A model generated the notes under the pieces. The model was not told the origin of the DNA, made no database searches, and saw only the letters and a list, made by a program, of their open reading frames with translations. This document shows, piece after piece, positions 19,616-28,754 of a DNA stretch of 64,000 nucleotides. Origin of the DNA: Pseudomonas sp. AN-1 (GTDB taxonomy: Bacteria; Pseudomonadota; Gammaproteobacteria; Pseudomonadales; Pseudomonadaceae); NCBI RefSeq assembly GCF_034057115.1, contig NZ_CP139195.1:2418001-2482000 (forward strand), given 5' to 3'. The translations under genes were made by a program, and so were the position numbers. The stretch's first letter is position 1, and every line of letters starts with the position of its first letter.

Positions 19616-20053
19616 TTACTCCGTGATGGCGACGCTTTCCAGGTAGCTGCGGATGGCCCACAGGGCTTCCTGGCTGAGGAAGTCGGCCATCTTCGGCATG
19701 TACACGCGACCGTCGCGCACCGCGCCGTTGATCACCCGCTCCTTGAACCACTCGTCGCCCTCGATGCCGGCATCCAGCATGCGCAGGTCGGGGGCGATGC
19801 CGCCGGAGATGGCATCCAGGCCGTGGCAGCGCGCGCAGTTCTGGGTATAGGCGGACTTGCCGATTTCCACGGCATGGGCATTGTTCTCGTAGGGCGCGCG
19901 ATAGGGGTTCTCGTCACGCCACTCGCTACCCAGCTGCTCCAGGCCGGCGGTGTTGACGGCCTGCGGCGTCACGTCGCCATGGGCCAGGACCTGGGTGGCG
20001 GCGCCGAGGGCCAGGGTAGCCAGAAGGGCCGGCAGGAATTTCTTGTTGTTCAT
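19616..20053 (-). CDS. exaB: Cytochrome c550 ExaB/PedF
   Basis: 145 residues: signal peptide of about 24 residues (TQVLA), one heme c site CARCH (Cys73, Cys76, His77) and a candidate axial Met in YMPKMADF. It accepts electrons from the quinoprotein alcohol dehydrogenases in the periplasm. GAGG lies nine bases before the ATG. Codons 2-5 spell AACAACAAGAA, two overlapping AANAANAA motifs over the initiation region, which favours Hfq/Crc repression. Divergent from exaA. Confidence 0.95.
   Translation of the reverse strand: MNNKKFLPALLATLALGAATQVLAHGDVTPQAVNTAGLEQLGSEWRDENPYRAPYENNAHAVEIGKSAYTQNCARCHGLDAISGGIAPDLRMLDAGIEGDEWFKERVINGAVRDGRVYMPKMADFLSQEALWAIRSYLESVAITE
20040..20050 (-). promoter_or_regulatory. 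Double CA motif at exaB codons 2-5
   Basis: AACAACAAGAA directly after the start codon contains two AANAANAA matches. The classic position for Hfq/Crc block of initiation. Confidence 0.6.
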
Positions 20054-20152
20054 GGCGATACCTCGTTTCGATGCGGTGCAAGGCGGTGCATTCCAGGACG
20101 CGGAATGCGTTGATCGCATCTTAGGGAGACGACGGCCAGAGCCAGTATTCTG

Positions 20153-20290
20153 CTTTGGTGCCCGCGCCCTACTCCCTTGGTATGAGACCTTGGAAGCAGT
20201 ACCTGGGGCCCTTCGGAGCAGACCCTTGGTAGCAGAACAAGTCGTTGTTTCAAAAGGGATTTTTTCCCGAAGACAGCGGGAAGTCTTCCC
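20153..20290. promoter_or_regulatory. exaA-exaB divergent control region
   Basis: The 322-base gap has no gene. It holds several copies of a CTTGG box: CTTTGGTG at 20153, CCCTTGGTA at 20174, CCTTGGAAGC at 20188 and CCTTGGTAGC at 20224. Also seen are GGGATTTTTTCCC at 20256-20268 and the palindrome GGGAAGTCTTCCC at 20278-20290. ExaA transcription is known to be regulator-activated in Pseudomonas; these are the best candidates for the binding sites. Confidence 0.5.
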
Positions 20291-20375
20291 TATCCGGCAC
20301 ATCGTCCGGGGGCCACTATCGGGGTGAGCGGCTGCCCCGCGCAGCCTTCCACCACCGACCAGGGATACCGCCCCC

Positions 20376-22250
20376 ATGACAACAAGAGAGATCCTGCCCT
20401 CCGCTCCGCGCCCGCTGAGCCGCACCATCCACTGCCTGGTGCTGGCCGCCGGCCTCGGCCTCGGCCTGCCGGCGCTGGCCAAGACGGTCAGCTGGGAAGA
20501 CATCGCCAACGACCACGTCACCACCGCCGACGTGCTGCAGTACGGCATGGGCACCAGCGCCCAGCGCTACAGCCCGCTGGCGCAGATCAACACCGACAAC
20601 GTGTTCAAGCTGACCCCGGCCTGGTCCTACTCCTTCGGCGACGAGAAGCAGCGCGGCCAGGAATCCCAGGCCATCGTCCACGACGGGGTGATCTACGTCA
20701 CCGGCTCCTACTCGCGGGTGTTCGCCATCGACGCCAAGACCGGCAAGCGCCTGTGGACCTACAGCCACCGCCTGCCCGACGACATCCGCCCGTGCTGCGA
20801 CGTGGTCAACCGCGGCGCCGCCATCTACGGCGACAAGATCTACTTCGGCACCCTCGATGCCGCCGTGGTCGCGCTGAACAAGGACACCGGCAAGGTGGTG
20901 TGGAAGAAGAAGTTCGGCGACCACGGCGCCGGCTACACCATGACCGGCGCGCCGACCATCGTGAAGGACCAGAAGACCGGCAAGGTGCTGCTGATCCACG
21001 GCAGCTCCGGCGACGAGTTCGGCGTGGTCGGCCAGCTGTTCGCCCGCGACCCGGACACCGGCGAGGAAGTGTGGATGCGCCCGTTCGTCGAGGGCCACAT
21101 GGGCCGTCTGAACGGCAAGGAGAGCACCCCGACCGGCGACGTCAAGGCGCCGTCCTGGCCGGACGATCCCAAGTCGCCGACCGGCAAGAAGGAAGCCTGG
21201 AGCCACGGCGGCGGCGCGCCCTGGCAGAGCGCCAGCTTCGACCCGGCGACCAACACCATCATCATCGGCGCCGGCAACCCGGCGCCGTGGAACGGCTGGG
21301 CGCGCACCAGCGAGGGCGGCGATCCCAAGGACTACGACAGCCTGTACACCTCCGGCCAGGTCGGCGTCGACCCGAGCACCGGCGAGGTGAAGTGGTTCTA
21401 CCAGCACACCCCCAACGACGCCTGGGACTTCTCCGGCAACAACGAGCTGGTGCTGTTCGACTACAAGGACAAGGACGGCAAGACCGTCAAGGCCACCGCC
21501 CACGCCGACCGCAACGGCTTCTTCTACGTGGTCGACCGCGCCAACGGCAAGCTGCAGAACGCCTTCCCGTTCGTCGACGGCATCACCTGGGCCAGCCACA
21601 TCGACCTCAAGACCGGCCGCCCGGTGGAGAACGAAGGCCAGCGCCCGGCCAAGCCCGAGCCGGGCGAGAAGCACGGCAAGGCGGTGGAGGTGTCGCCGCC
21701 GTTCCTCGGCGGCAAGAACTGGAACCCGATGGCCTACAGCCAGGACACCGGGCTGTTCTACGTGCCGGCCAACCACTGGAAGGAGGACTACTGGACCGAG
21801 GAGGTCGCCTACAAGAAGGGCTCCGCCTACCTCGGCCAGGGCTTCCGCATCAAGCGCATGTACGACGACCACGTCGGCATCCTGCGCGCGATGAACCCGA
21901 CCACCGGCAAGGTGGCCTGGGAGCACAAGGAGAAGCTGCCGCTGTGGGCCGGCGTGCTGGCCACCAAGGGCAACCTGGTGTTCACCGGCACCGGCGACGG
22001 CTTCCTGAAGGCCTTCGACGCCAAGACCGGCAAGGAGCTGTGGCAGTTCAACGTCGGCACCGGGATCATCTCGCCGCCGATCACCTGGGAGCAGGACGGC
22101 GAGCAGTACATCGGCGTGACCGCCGGCTACGGCGGCGCGGTGCCGCTGTGGGGCGGCGACATGGCCGAGCTGACCAAGCCGGTCGCCCAGGGCGGCTCGT
22201 TCTGGGTGTTCAAGCTGCCGAGCTGGGACGCCAAGACCGCCAAGCGCTGA
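20376..22250 (+). CDS. exaA: ExaA/PedE, PQQ-dependent alcohol dehydrogenase (calcium type)
   Basis: 624 residues, periplasmic eight-bladed quinoprotein. A signal peptide of about 35 residues ends LPALA. The adjacent cysteines are Cys140-Cys141. Catalytic Asp351 is followed two residues on by Ser353 (WDFSG), the pattern of calcium enzymes, in contrast to the Asp in the PedH-type paralogue at 12279. It oxidises primary alcohols and passes electrons to ExaB. Codons 2-4 read ACAACAAGAG, one base off a CA motif. Transcribed away from exaB. Confidence 0.96.
   Translation: MTTREILPSAPRPLSRTIHCLVLAAGLGLGLPALAKTVSWEDIANDHVTTADVLQYGMGTSAQRYSPLAQINTDNVFKLTPAWSYSFGDEKQRGQESQAIVHDGVIYVTGSYSRVFAIDAKTGKRLWTYSHRLPDDIRPCCDVVNRGAAIYGDKIYFGTLDAAVVALNKDTGKVVWKKKFGDHGAGYTMTGAPTIVKDQKTGKVLLIHGSSGDEFGVVGQLFARDPDTGEEVWMRPFVEGHMGRLNGKESTPTGDVKAPSWPDDPKSPTGKKEAWSHGGGAPWQSASFDPATNTIIIGAGNPAPWNGWARTSEGGDPKDYDSLYTSGQVGVDPSTGEVKWFYQHTPNDAWDFSGNNELVLFDYKDKDGKTVKATAHADRNGFFYVVDRANGKLQNAFPFVDGITWASHIDLKTGRPVENEGQRPAKPEPGEKHGKAVEVSPPFLGGKNWNPMAYSQDTGLFYVPANHWKEDYWTEEVAYKKGSAYLGQGFRIKRMYDDHVGILRAMNPTTGKVAWEHKEKLPLWAGVLATKGNLVFTGTGDGFLKAFDAKTGKELWQFNVGTGIISPPITWEQDGEQYIGVTAGYGGAVPLWGGDMAELTKPVAQGGSFWVFKLPSWDAKTAKR
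20381..20388 (+). promoter_or_regulatory. Near-match CA motif at exaA codons 2-4
   Basis: AACAAGAG, 7 of 8 to AANAANAA, immediately after the start. The same 8-mer lies over the pqqA ribosome site. Confidence 0.35.
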
Positions 22251-22267
22251 GGAGCTGGCAGGAAAAA

Positions 22268-22331
22268 CCGGGCGTCTCTCCGCCGCCCGGCTTCTGGCGG
22301 GGGCGCCCGGTGCGTCCCCGTCCTTTTTCCG
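22268..22331 (+). terminator. Probable exaA terminator region
   Basis: Two GC-rich hairpins (CCGGGC/GCCCGG at 22268-22290 and GGGGCGC/GCG(T)CCCC after it) followed by TCCTTTTT. The second hairpin plus T-run fits intrinsic termination imperfectly. Confidence 0.4.
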
Positions 22332-22341
22332 CTCACCGCCC

Positions 22342-22395
22342 GTAGGGTGCGCCGTGCGCACCTCCCCTCTTCATGGTGCGCACGGCGCACCCTAC
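22342..22395. repeat. Inverted pair of family A repeats
   Basis: 22342-22362 and 22375-22395, spacer 12 bp. The right copy abuts the AGGA Shine-Dalgarno of the pentapeptide gene. Confidence 0.85.
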
Positions 22396-22407
22396 AGGAA
22401 TGCTGCC

Positions 22408-23058
22408 ATGAGCCCACTTCTGCTTCTGCCGCTCGCCCTGCTGTCCCTCGCCAGCCATGCCCACGCCGACGACGAGGGCGCCACCGTGATCAACGGCTGC
22501 CGCCTGGAGGCGGAAAGCCGCTGCCCCGGCGCCGACCTGCGCGGCGCCGACCTGCGTCATCTGGACCTGCGCCGGATCGACCTGTCCGGCGCCGACCTGA
22601 GCGGCGCCGACCTGCGCCATGCCCGGCTCGACCTGGCCAACCTGGAGAAGGCCCGGCTGCACAAGGCCGACCTGACCCGCGCCAGCCTGCAGCAGGCCAA
22701 CCTGCGCCTGGCCGACTTCTCCGGCGCACGGCTGGTGGCGATCAACGGCTGGGCAGCGCACGGCCAGGCCGCACGCTTCACCGGCGCCGACCTGACCGGC
22801 GCCAACCTGGAATTCGCCCGCCTGTCCGCGGCGCGCCTGCACGACGCCAACCTGACGGCCGCCAACCTGGAGATGGCCTGGCTGAGCAAGGCCGACTTCA
22901 AGGGCGCCACGCTGCGCGACGCCAACCTGCAGGAAGCCAAGATCAACGACGCCAACCTGGAGGCCGTCGACCTCGCCGGCGCCCGGCGCCACTACGCCAC
23001 CTTCCAGGGCACCAACATGGAAGGCTGCAGGGAGTGCCCGCTGGATTGGGAACGCTGA
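22408..23058 (+). CDS. Exported pentapeptide-repeat protein
   Basis: 216 residues: signal peptide of about 21 residues (HAHA), then about 25 pentapeptide units of the A(D/N)LxxA type (GADLRGADLRHLDL and similar), which fold as a right-handed square helix. Two cysteine pairs lie near the ends (NGCRLEAESRC and GCREC), probably disulfides in the periplasm. Homologues sit next to pedE in P. putida; function unknown. The ATG at 22408 has AGGA nine bases upstream at the edge of a repeat. Separated from exaA by a possible terminator. Confidence 0.85.
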   Translation: MSPLLLLPLALLSLASHAHADDEGATVINGCRLEAESRCPGADLRGADLRHLDLRRIDLSGADLSGADLRHARLDLANLEKARLHKADLTRASLQQANLRLADFSGARLVAINGWAAHGQAARFTGADLTGANLEFARLSAARLHDANLTAANLEMAWLSKADFKGATLRDANLQEAKINDANLEAVDLAGARRHYATFQGTNMEGCRECPLDWER

Positions 23059-23085
23059 GAGAGGTGTAGGGTCGGCAACTCTGAT

Positions 23086-23182
23086 CGTGCCCACGCTCCT
23101 GCGTGGGCACGCCATCCGCAGACGCTCCGCGTCTGGTGCAGAGATGCCCGGAGTCCGGCTCCCACGCGGGAGCGTGGGAGCC
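23086..23182. repeat. Two family B palindromes
   Basis: CGTGCCCACGC-TCCT-GCGTGGGCACG (23086-23111) and GGCTCCCACGC-GGGA-GCGTGGGAGCC (23157-23182), with CAGACGC/GCGTCTG between. They lie in the convergent gap after the pentapeptide gene and may serve as a two-way transcript end. Confidence 0.8.
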
Positions 23183-23198
23183 ATCGGTAGCGTGAAAG

Positions 23199-23843
23199 TC
23201 AGGCCCCCGCCTGCCCCACCCGCAGCAGGCCGGTGTCGATGGCCAGGTGCACCAGTTCGCCCTGGCTGGCGACCTGCAGCTTGTTCTTCAGCAGGGTCTG
23301 GTAGTTGGACACGGTCTTGGCGCTGATGCACAGCTTCTCGGCGATCTGCCGCAGGCCGACGCCGCGGGCGAGCATCACGAAGATCTCCAGCTCGCGCTGG
23401 GTCATGCCGCGCAGGCGCGGGTCCTGGTCCTCCTGGCCGGAGCAGGCCAGCGCGGTGGCCAGGCCGTGCTCGAGGTAGGTGTGCCCGGCCAGCACCTTGC
23501 GCACCGCCTCCAGCAGCACCTGCGGCGGCGCGCTCTTGGTCAGGTAGCCGCTGGCGCCGGCCTCCAGCGCCTTGCGCACCACCGGCAGCTCGTCGTGCAT
23601 GCTGAAGAACAGCACGCGCAGCCCGGCGTGGCGCGCCAGCAGGCGCCGCGCGGTCTCCAGGCCGCTGATGCCGGGCAGGCCGACATCAAGGATCAAGAGG
23701 TCCGGGCAGCCCTGGGCCACCCGCTGCAGGGCTTCCTCGCCGCTGGCCGCCTCGCTCACGGAAACGTCCTCGAGCAGGGTCGCCAGCAGGCTGGCGTAGC
23801 CCTGGCGCACCACCGCATGGTCGTCGACTATCAGGATGTGCAT
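23199..23843 (-). CDS. LuxR-type response regulator, PedR2/ExaE-like
   Basis: 214 residues: a receiver domain with Asp53 (ILDVGLPG), acidic pair DD at 7-8 and Lys103, and a C-terminal LuxR HTH (MTQRELEIFVMLARGVGLRQIAEKL) at about 147-205. The ATG lies within the 3' end of the kinase gene, overlapping by 13 bases, so it is not a fusion. In P. putida the equivalent PedS2/PedR2 pair switches between the calcium and lanthanide dehydrogenases, and in P. aeruginosa ExaDE controls exaA. A binding site could be the TTGGTA boxes found here. Confidence 0.9.
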   Translation of the reverse strand: MHILIVDDHAVVRQGYASLLATLLEDVSVSEAASGEEALQRVAQGCPDLLILDVGLPGISGLETARRLLARHAGLRVLFFSMHDELPVVRKALEAGASGYLTKSAPPQVLLEAVRKVLAGHTYLEHGLATALACSGQEDQDPRLRGMTQRELEIFVMLARGVGLRQIAEKLCISAKTVSNYQTLLKNKLQVASQGELVHLAIDTGLLRVGQAGA

Positions 23844-25105
23844 GTCGTCCACTCCCGCCACGGAATATCCACGCACAGGCGCAGGCCGCGGGGCGCGGCG
23901 CCGTGCAGTTGCAGGGCGCCGCCGAGGCAGCGCGCCCTCTCGCGCATCGAGCGCAGACCGACGCCCTCGCGCAGTTCGGCCGGCAGGCCGCGGCCGTCGT
24001 CGCATACCTCCAGGCGCAGCAGCGCGCCGCGGCAGGTCAGGCCGACCCGCACCCCGCGCGCGCCGGCATGCCGGGCGACATTGGTCAGCGCCTCCTGCAG
24101 CAGGCGATAGACGTGCGCGCGCGCCTCGTCGCGCAGCCGCGGCAGCGCCGCGTCCAGCTCCAGTTCGCAGGCGATGCCCTGCTGCGCCTGCCACTGCTCG
24201 ACGTGCTGGCGCACCGCCTCGCCGAGACCGAGGCGCTCCAGCACCACCGGATAGAGGTCGCGCACCAGGCTGCGGAAGCTCTGCTGCATCTGCTCGCCGT
24301 TGTCCTGCAGGCGCCGGCTGATCGCCGCGACCTGCTGCGGCGACTCGCGGCAGGCGTCGAGCAGGTAGAGCTGGGCGCGCATGCCGGCGAGGATCTGGCC
24401 GAGGTCGTCGTGCAGCGCCTGGGCCAGGCGGGTGCGCTCGCGCTCCTGGGTCTCCAGCAGCGCGGCGGTCAGCGCCTGGTTGTCGGCGCCGGCCTGCTGC
24501 AGGGCCTGGGCCATGGCGTTGACCTGCCCGGCCAGCCGGCGCGCCTCGGGCTGGGCGTAGGCCGGCAGGCGGGTGTCCAGCGCACCGCCGGCGATCGCCT
24601 GCAGGGCGCGCAGGATGTCGGTGAGCAGCGTCAGCCCGCGGCGCACCAGCCAGGCGCTGGCGCCCAGGCACAGCAGCCAGGCGACCAGAAACAGCGCCAG
24701 CAGCTGCAGCAGCGACTCCCACACCTCGTCCAGCTCGTCGACGGGACTGACGCGGATGCTCAGGCTGCGGCCGTCGGCCAGCGCCACCCGGTACACCGGC
24801 AGGTCGGCGAAGCGCCCGGCAGCCCACAAGGCAAGGGGGTTGTCCGCCGTGTCGCTGCTGGCGCCGTCGCCCCAGTCCAGTTCGAGGTGGCGCAGGTTGG
24901 CGGTCAGGCTGGCGTCGAGCAGCGCCGGATCGTCCGCCGCGCGCAGGGCGAGAAAGCGCGCCACGCTGTCGGCGGCCTGCAGCTCGCGGCGGATGTCCAG
25001 CTCGGCCTGGCGCAGCAGCAGCGCCAGGCATACCAGCAGCACGGCGAGGAACAGGCCGCTGACCAGCAGGCTGGCGCGGCCGAGGGCGGAAAGCGGCGCG
25101 GTCAT
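23831..25105 (-). CDS. Membrane sensor histidine kinase, PedS2/ExaD-like
   Basis: 424 residues: membrane segment at about 10-31, a short periplasmic domain (about 32-130) and a second segment at 131-154. A HAMP-like linker follows, then a HisKA_3 domain with phospho-acceptor His232 (LAQALHDDLGQ) and an ATPase domain with DDGRGL. In P. putida PedS2 the periplasmic part responds to lanthanides. Here it contains acidic clusters (LELDWGDG, SPVDELDEVWE) that could bind metal; this is inference. Partner of the regulator at 23199. A MITE-like element lies directly upstream and occupies the gap where a promoter would be expected. Confidence 0.9.
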   Translation of the reverse strand: MTAPLSALGRASLLVSGLFLAVLLVCLALLLRQAELDIRRELQAADSVARFLALRAADDPALLDASLTANLRHLELDWGDGASSDTADNPLALWAAGRFADLPVYRVALADGRSLSIRVSPVDELDEVWESLLQLLALFLVAWLLCLGASAWLVRRGLTLLTDILRALQAIAGGALDTRLPAYAQPEARRLAGQVNAMAQALQQAGADNQALTAALLETQERERTRLAQALHDDLGQILAGMRAQLYLLDACRESPQQVAAISRRLQDNGEQMQQSFRSLVRDLYPVVLERLGLGEAVRQHVEQWQAQQGIACELELDAALPRLRDEARAHVYRLLQEALTNVARHAGARGVRVGLTCRGALLRLEVCDDGRGLPAELREGVGLRSMRERARCLGGALQLHGAAPRGLRLCVDIPWREWTTCTS

Positions 25106-25126
25106 GATCGGACTCTCTGAGCTCGA

Positions 25127-25268
25127 AGAGCCTGTTCACGATCTTGCGAGCTAAGGCCAGGCAAGGCGAAATCGGGTGAGGACGCGGAGTTTACGAGTTG
25201 TAAATGAGCAGTCCGAACCCGATTTCAACGCAGCATGGCCGACGCGCAGCTGATCGTGGACTGGCTCT
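25127..25268. mobile_element. MITE-like element with 17-bp terminal inverted repeats
   Basis: 142 bp with ends AGAGCCTGTTCACGATC and (inverted) AGAGCCAGTCCACGATC, 15 of 17 identical. Inside, GAAATCGGGT pairs with ACCCGATTTC. There is no coding capacity. Its right end touches the stop codon of the cupredoxin-like gene. No clear target duplication was seen. It resembles short non-autonomous elements dispersed in pseudomonads. Confidence 0.65.
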
Positions 25269-25705
25269 CAGCGCACCACGAACACGCCGAGCATGCCCTT
25301 GCCTTCCAGACCCTTGGCGTAGAAGCGGTACTTGCCCGGCTTGATCGGCACGAAGAAGATCTCCGCCTCGCCGGCGTCCTCGAACTCCAGCTCGTTGAGG
25401 GTGGTCGCCTTGACCTCGACGCCGCCGGCCTCGACCTTGCGCAGGTAGATGGCGCCGGCGAACTCCGGCGCCTGGAAGGCGTACTCCTTGCGCCCGCTGG
25501 CGATGATCTTCAGCTGGTAGGCCTTGCCGGTTTCCAGGCGGTACTCGGTCTGCGACAGGCTGTAGTCGCTGGCTTCCGAGCCCATCACCAGGTCGGGCAA
25601 GGCTTCGGTGCGGCGGGTCAGGTCGCCGGCGGCGTGGGCGCCATCGAAGCCGAGCATGGAGAGGATCAGCACGGCAGGCAGGGCCAGGGTTCTGAGCGGG
25701 GACAT
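25268..25705 (-). CDS. Periplasmic cupredoxin-like protein
   Basis: 145 residues: signal peptide of about 25 residues (GAHA), then a beta-rich domain ending PIKPGKYRFYAKGLEGKGMLGVFVV, the C-terminal pattern of cupredoxin-like folds. The usual Cys ligand is missing, so it is not a normal blue copper protein; it may bind copper through other residues or none. AGGAG precedes the ATG. A perfect AACAACAA motif lies 18-25 bases upstream. Divergent from the PQQ-associated module, sharing its promoter gap. Confidence 0.75.
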   Translation of the reverse strand: MSPLRTLALPAVLILSMLGFDGAHAAGDLTRRTEALPDLVMGSEASDYSLSQTEYRLETGKAYQLKIIASGRKEYAFQAPEFAGAIYLRKVEAGGVEVKATTLNELEFEDAGEAEIFFVPIKPGKYRFYAKGLEGKGMLGVFVVR

Positions 25706-25722
25706 GGGCAAGGCTCCTGTAC

Positions 25723-25730
25723 TTGTTGTT
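25723..25730 (-). promoter_or_regulatory. Hfq/Crc-type CA motif upstream of cupredoxin-like gene
   Basis: AACAACAA just upstream of the Shine-Dalgarno, at the same distance (18-25 bases) as the motif before the beta-propeller gene at 27067. Confidence 0.55.
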
Positions 25731-25774
25731 GTCGGAGTCCATGCTAAGAGCAGCATCCCGCCGCCGAATCAGTA

Positions 25775-25800
25775 CCTTGGTACCGGTCCGGCGGTACTTT
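25775..25800. promoter_or_regulatory. TTGGTA-type box in divergent promoter
   Basis: CCTTGGTACC (25775-25784) followed by GGTACTTT (25793-25800). GGTACTTT also occurs upstream of pqqA at 8469. It lies 70-90 bases from both start codons. Confidence 0.45.
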
Positions 25801-25861
25801 CTGCATATTTGCCTGCCCCCACTCCCTTCCTAAGCTGGCAGCAACCCCATCGGAGGCTGCC

Positions 25862-27028
25862 ATGCGTACCCTGCTGCCCTGCCTGATCACCACCCTCGGC
25901 CTGCTCGCGGCCGGCCCGGCCAGCGCCGCGCTGGAAGTGCGCATCGGCTACCTCGGCTACACCCCGGAGCGCGGCCCGGTGCTGTCCAACGTCATCCCCG
26001 AGCCGACCGACGCCGGCCTGCGCGGCGCCGAGCTGGCCATCGAGGACAGCAACAGCACCGGGCGCTTCCTCAAGCACAGCTACCGGCTGGAAAGCGCCGA
26101 GGCCGCCAGCGGCGCAGCGCTGCTGGAGCAGGCGCGCGCCCTGCACGAGTCCGGCCTGCGCCTGTTCGTGGTCAACGCCCCGGCCGACAGCCTGCGCCAG
26201 CTCGCCGCGGCCATGCCGGACAGCCTGCTGCTCAACGCCGGCAGCGCCGACGACAGCCTGCGCCTCGAGCAGTGCGCGCCCAACGTGCTGCACACCCTGC
26301 CCAGCCGCGCCATGCTCGCCGACGCCCTCGGCCAGTTCCTCGCCGCGCGCAAGTGGCAGCGCGCCCTGCTGATCCCCGGCCCGACCGCCGACGATGCGGC
26401 CTACGCCGACGCCCTGCGCCGCGCCGCCAGGCGCTTCGGCGTGAAGATCGTCGCCGAGAAGCCGTGGACCTTCGACAACGACCAGCGCCGCAGCGCCCAG
26501 GCCGAGATGCCGCTGTTCACCCAGACCGCCGAGTACGACGTGGTGCTGGTCGCCGACGAACGCGGCGACTTCGGCGAGTACGTGCCCTACCACACCTGGT
26601 ACCCGCGCCCGGTGGCCGGCACCCAGGGCCTGACCCCGACCGGCTGGCACAAGACCGTGGAAACCTACGGCGCAGCCCAGTTGCAGAAGCGCTTCGAGGA
26701 ACACGCGAAACGCTGGATGAACGACCGCGACTTCGCCGCCTGGATCGCCGTGCGCAGCATCGCCACCGCGGCGAACAAGCTGAAGAGCAGCGATCCCGCG
26801 GCGATCCGCCAGCTGGCGCTGTCCGCCGAGCTGCCGCTGGACGGCTTCAAGGGCCGCAAGCTGAGCTTCCGCGACTGGAACGGCCAGTTGCGCCAGCCGA
26901 TCCCGGTGGTGCAGCCGCGCGCGCTGGTCACCACCTCGCCGCAGGACGGCTTCCTGCACCCGGTCACCGACCTCGACAGCCTGGGCTACGACCGCCCGGA
27001 AAGCCGCTGCCGCCTCGCCGAGTCCTGA
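25862..27028 (+). CDS. PQQ-catabolism-associated ABC substrate-binding protein
   Basis: 388 residues: signal peptide of about 22 residues (GPASA), then a periplasmic binding fold of the branched-chain amino-acid type (type 1), starting LEVRIGYLGYTPERGP. A known subfamily occurs with PQQ-dependent alcohol catabolism and an adjacent ABC transporter. GGAGG before the ATG. First of a four-gene cluster: binding protein, beta-propeller, ATPase, permease. The ligand is unknown. Confidence 0.9.
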   Translation: MRTLLPCLITTLGLLAAGPASAALEVRIGYLGYTPERGPVLSNVIPEPTDAGLRGAELAIEDSNSTGRFLKHSYRLESAEAASGAALLEQARALHESGLRLFVVNAPADSLRQLAAAMPDSLLLNAGSADDSLRLEQCAPNVLHTLPSRAMLADALGQFLAARKWQRALLIPGPTADDAAYADALRRAARRFGVKIVAEKPWTFDNDQRRSAQAEMPLFTQTAEYDVVLVADERGDFGEYVPYHTWYPRPVAGTQGLTPTGWHKTVETYGAAQLQKRFEEHAKRWMNDRDFAAWIAVRSIATAANKLKSSDPAAIRQLALSAELPLDGFKGRKLSFRDWNGQLRQPIPVVQPRALVTTSPQDGFLHPVTDLDSLGYDRPESRCRLAES

Positions 27029-27041
27029 GCGGCCCCACGAC

Positions 27042-27049
27042 AACAACAA
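27042..27049 (+). promoter_or_regulatory. Hfq/Crc-type CA motif upstream of beta-propeller gene
   Basis: AACAACAA at 18-25 bases before the ATG, in the 38-base gap after the binding-protein gene. It could regulate the downstream genes separately from the first gene. Confidence 0.55.
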
Positions 27050-27066
27050 GTATTCGGAGAACTGCC

Positions 27067-28031
27067 ATGCGCCACCTGCTCCTCGCCGCCAGCGCCGCCG
27101 GCTTCCTGCTCGCCGGGCACGGCGCTCTCGCCGCCACTGCCTACGTCTCCAACGAGAAGGACAACAGCATCAGCGTGATCGATCTCGACAAGCTGGAGAC
27201 GGTGGCGACCCTCGAGGTCGGCATGCGCCCGCGCGGCCTGACCCTGTCCAGCGACAACAAGCTGCTGTACATCTGCGCCAGCGACTCCGACCGCGTGCAG
27301 GTGATGGACCTGGCCAGCCGCAAGATCGTCAAGGAACTGCCCTCCGGCGCCGACCCCGAGCAGTTCGCCCTGCACCCCAACAACCAGTGGTTGTACATCT
27401 CCAACGAGGACGACGCGCTGGTCACCGTGGTCGACGTCGACAGCGAGCAGGTCAAGGCGCAGATCGACGTCGGCGTCGAGCCGGAAGGCATGGCGGTCAG
27501 CCCGGACGGCAAGTGGGCGGTGAACACCAGCGAAACCACCAGCATGCTGCACTGGATCGACACCACCACCCACGAGCTGGTCGACAACACCCAGGTCGAC
27601 CAGCGCCCGCGCCACGTCGAGTTCAGCCAGGACGGCAAGCTGCTATGGGCCTCGGCGGAGATCGGCGGCACCGTCACGGTGATCGACGTCGCCAGCCGCC
27701 AGCCGGTGAAGACCCTGAACTTCGCCATCAAGGGCGTGCACCCGGACAAGGTGCAGCCGGTGGGCGTCAAGCTGACCGCCGACGGCAGGTACGCCTTCGT
27801 CGCCCTCGGCCCGGCCAACCACGTGGCGGTGGTCGACGCCAGGACCTACGAGGTGCTCGACTACCTGCTGGTCGGCCGCCGCGTCTGGCACATGGCCTTC
27901 ACCCCCGGCGAGAAGCAGCTCTTGACCACCAACGGGGTCAGCGGCGATGTCTCGGTGATCGACCTGGACAGCCTCAAGGTCACCAAGTCGATCAAGGTCG
28001 GCCGCTACCCGTGGGGCGTGGTGGTGACGCC

Positions 28032-28035
<4 letters not shown>
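27067..28035 (+). CDS. PQQ-catabolism-associated YVTN beta-propeller protein
   Basis: 322 residues: signal peptide of about 22 residues (GALA), then seven repeats of the YVTN/NHL type (AYVSNEKDNSISVIDL, LLYICASDSDRVQVMDL, WLYISNEDDALVTVVDV and so on). Periplasmic, probably a binding or scaffold protein of the alcohol module; no catalytic residues are apparent. GGAGA before the ATG. The last codons overlap the ATPase start (ATGA). Confidence 0.9.

Positions 28036-28750
<715 letters not shown>

Positions 28751-28754
<4 letters not shown>

Noticed and set aside
20316-22361. 681-codon reading frame opposite exaA
   Set aside because: Low-complexity His/Val/Gly sequence with no motifs, opposite a well-supported quinoprotein gene.
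23199-25139. A single long frame covering the response regulator and part of the kinase region
   Set aside because: The upstream part is out of frame with the kinase. The regulator starts at its own ATG at 23843 and overlaps the kinase stop.
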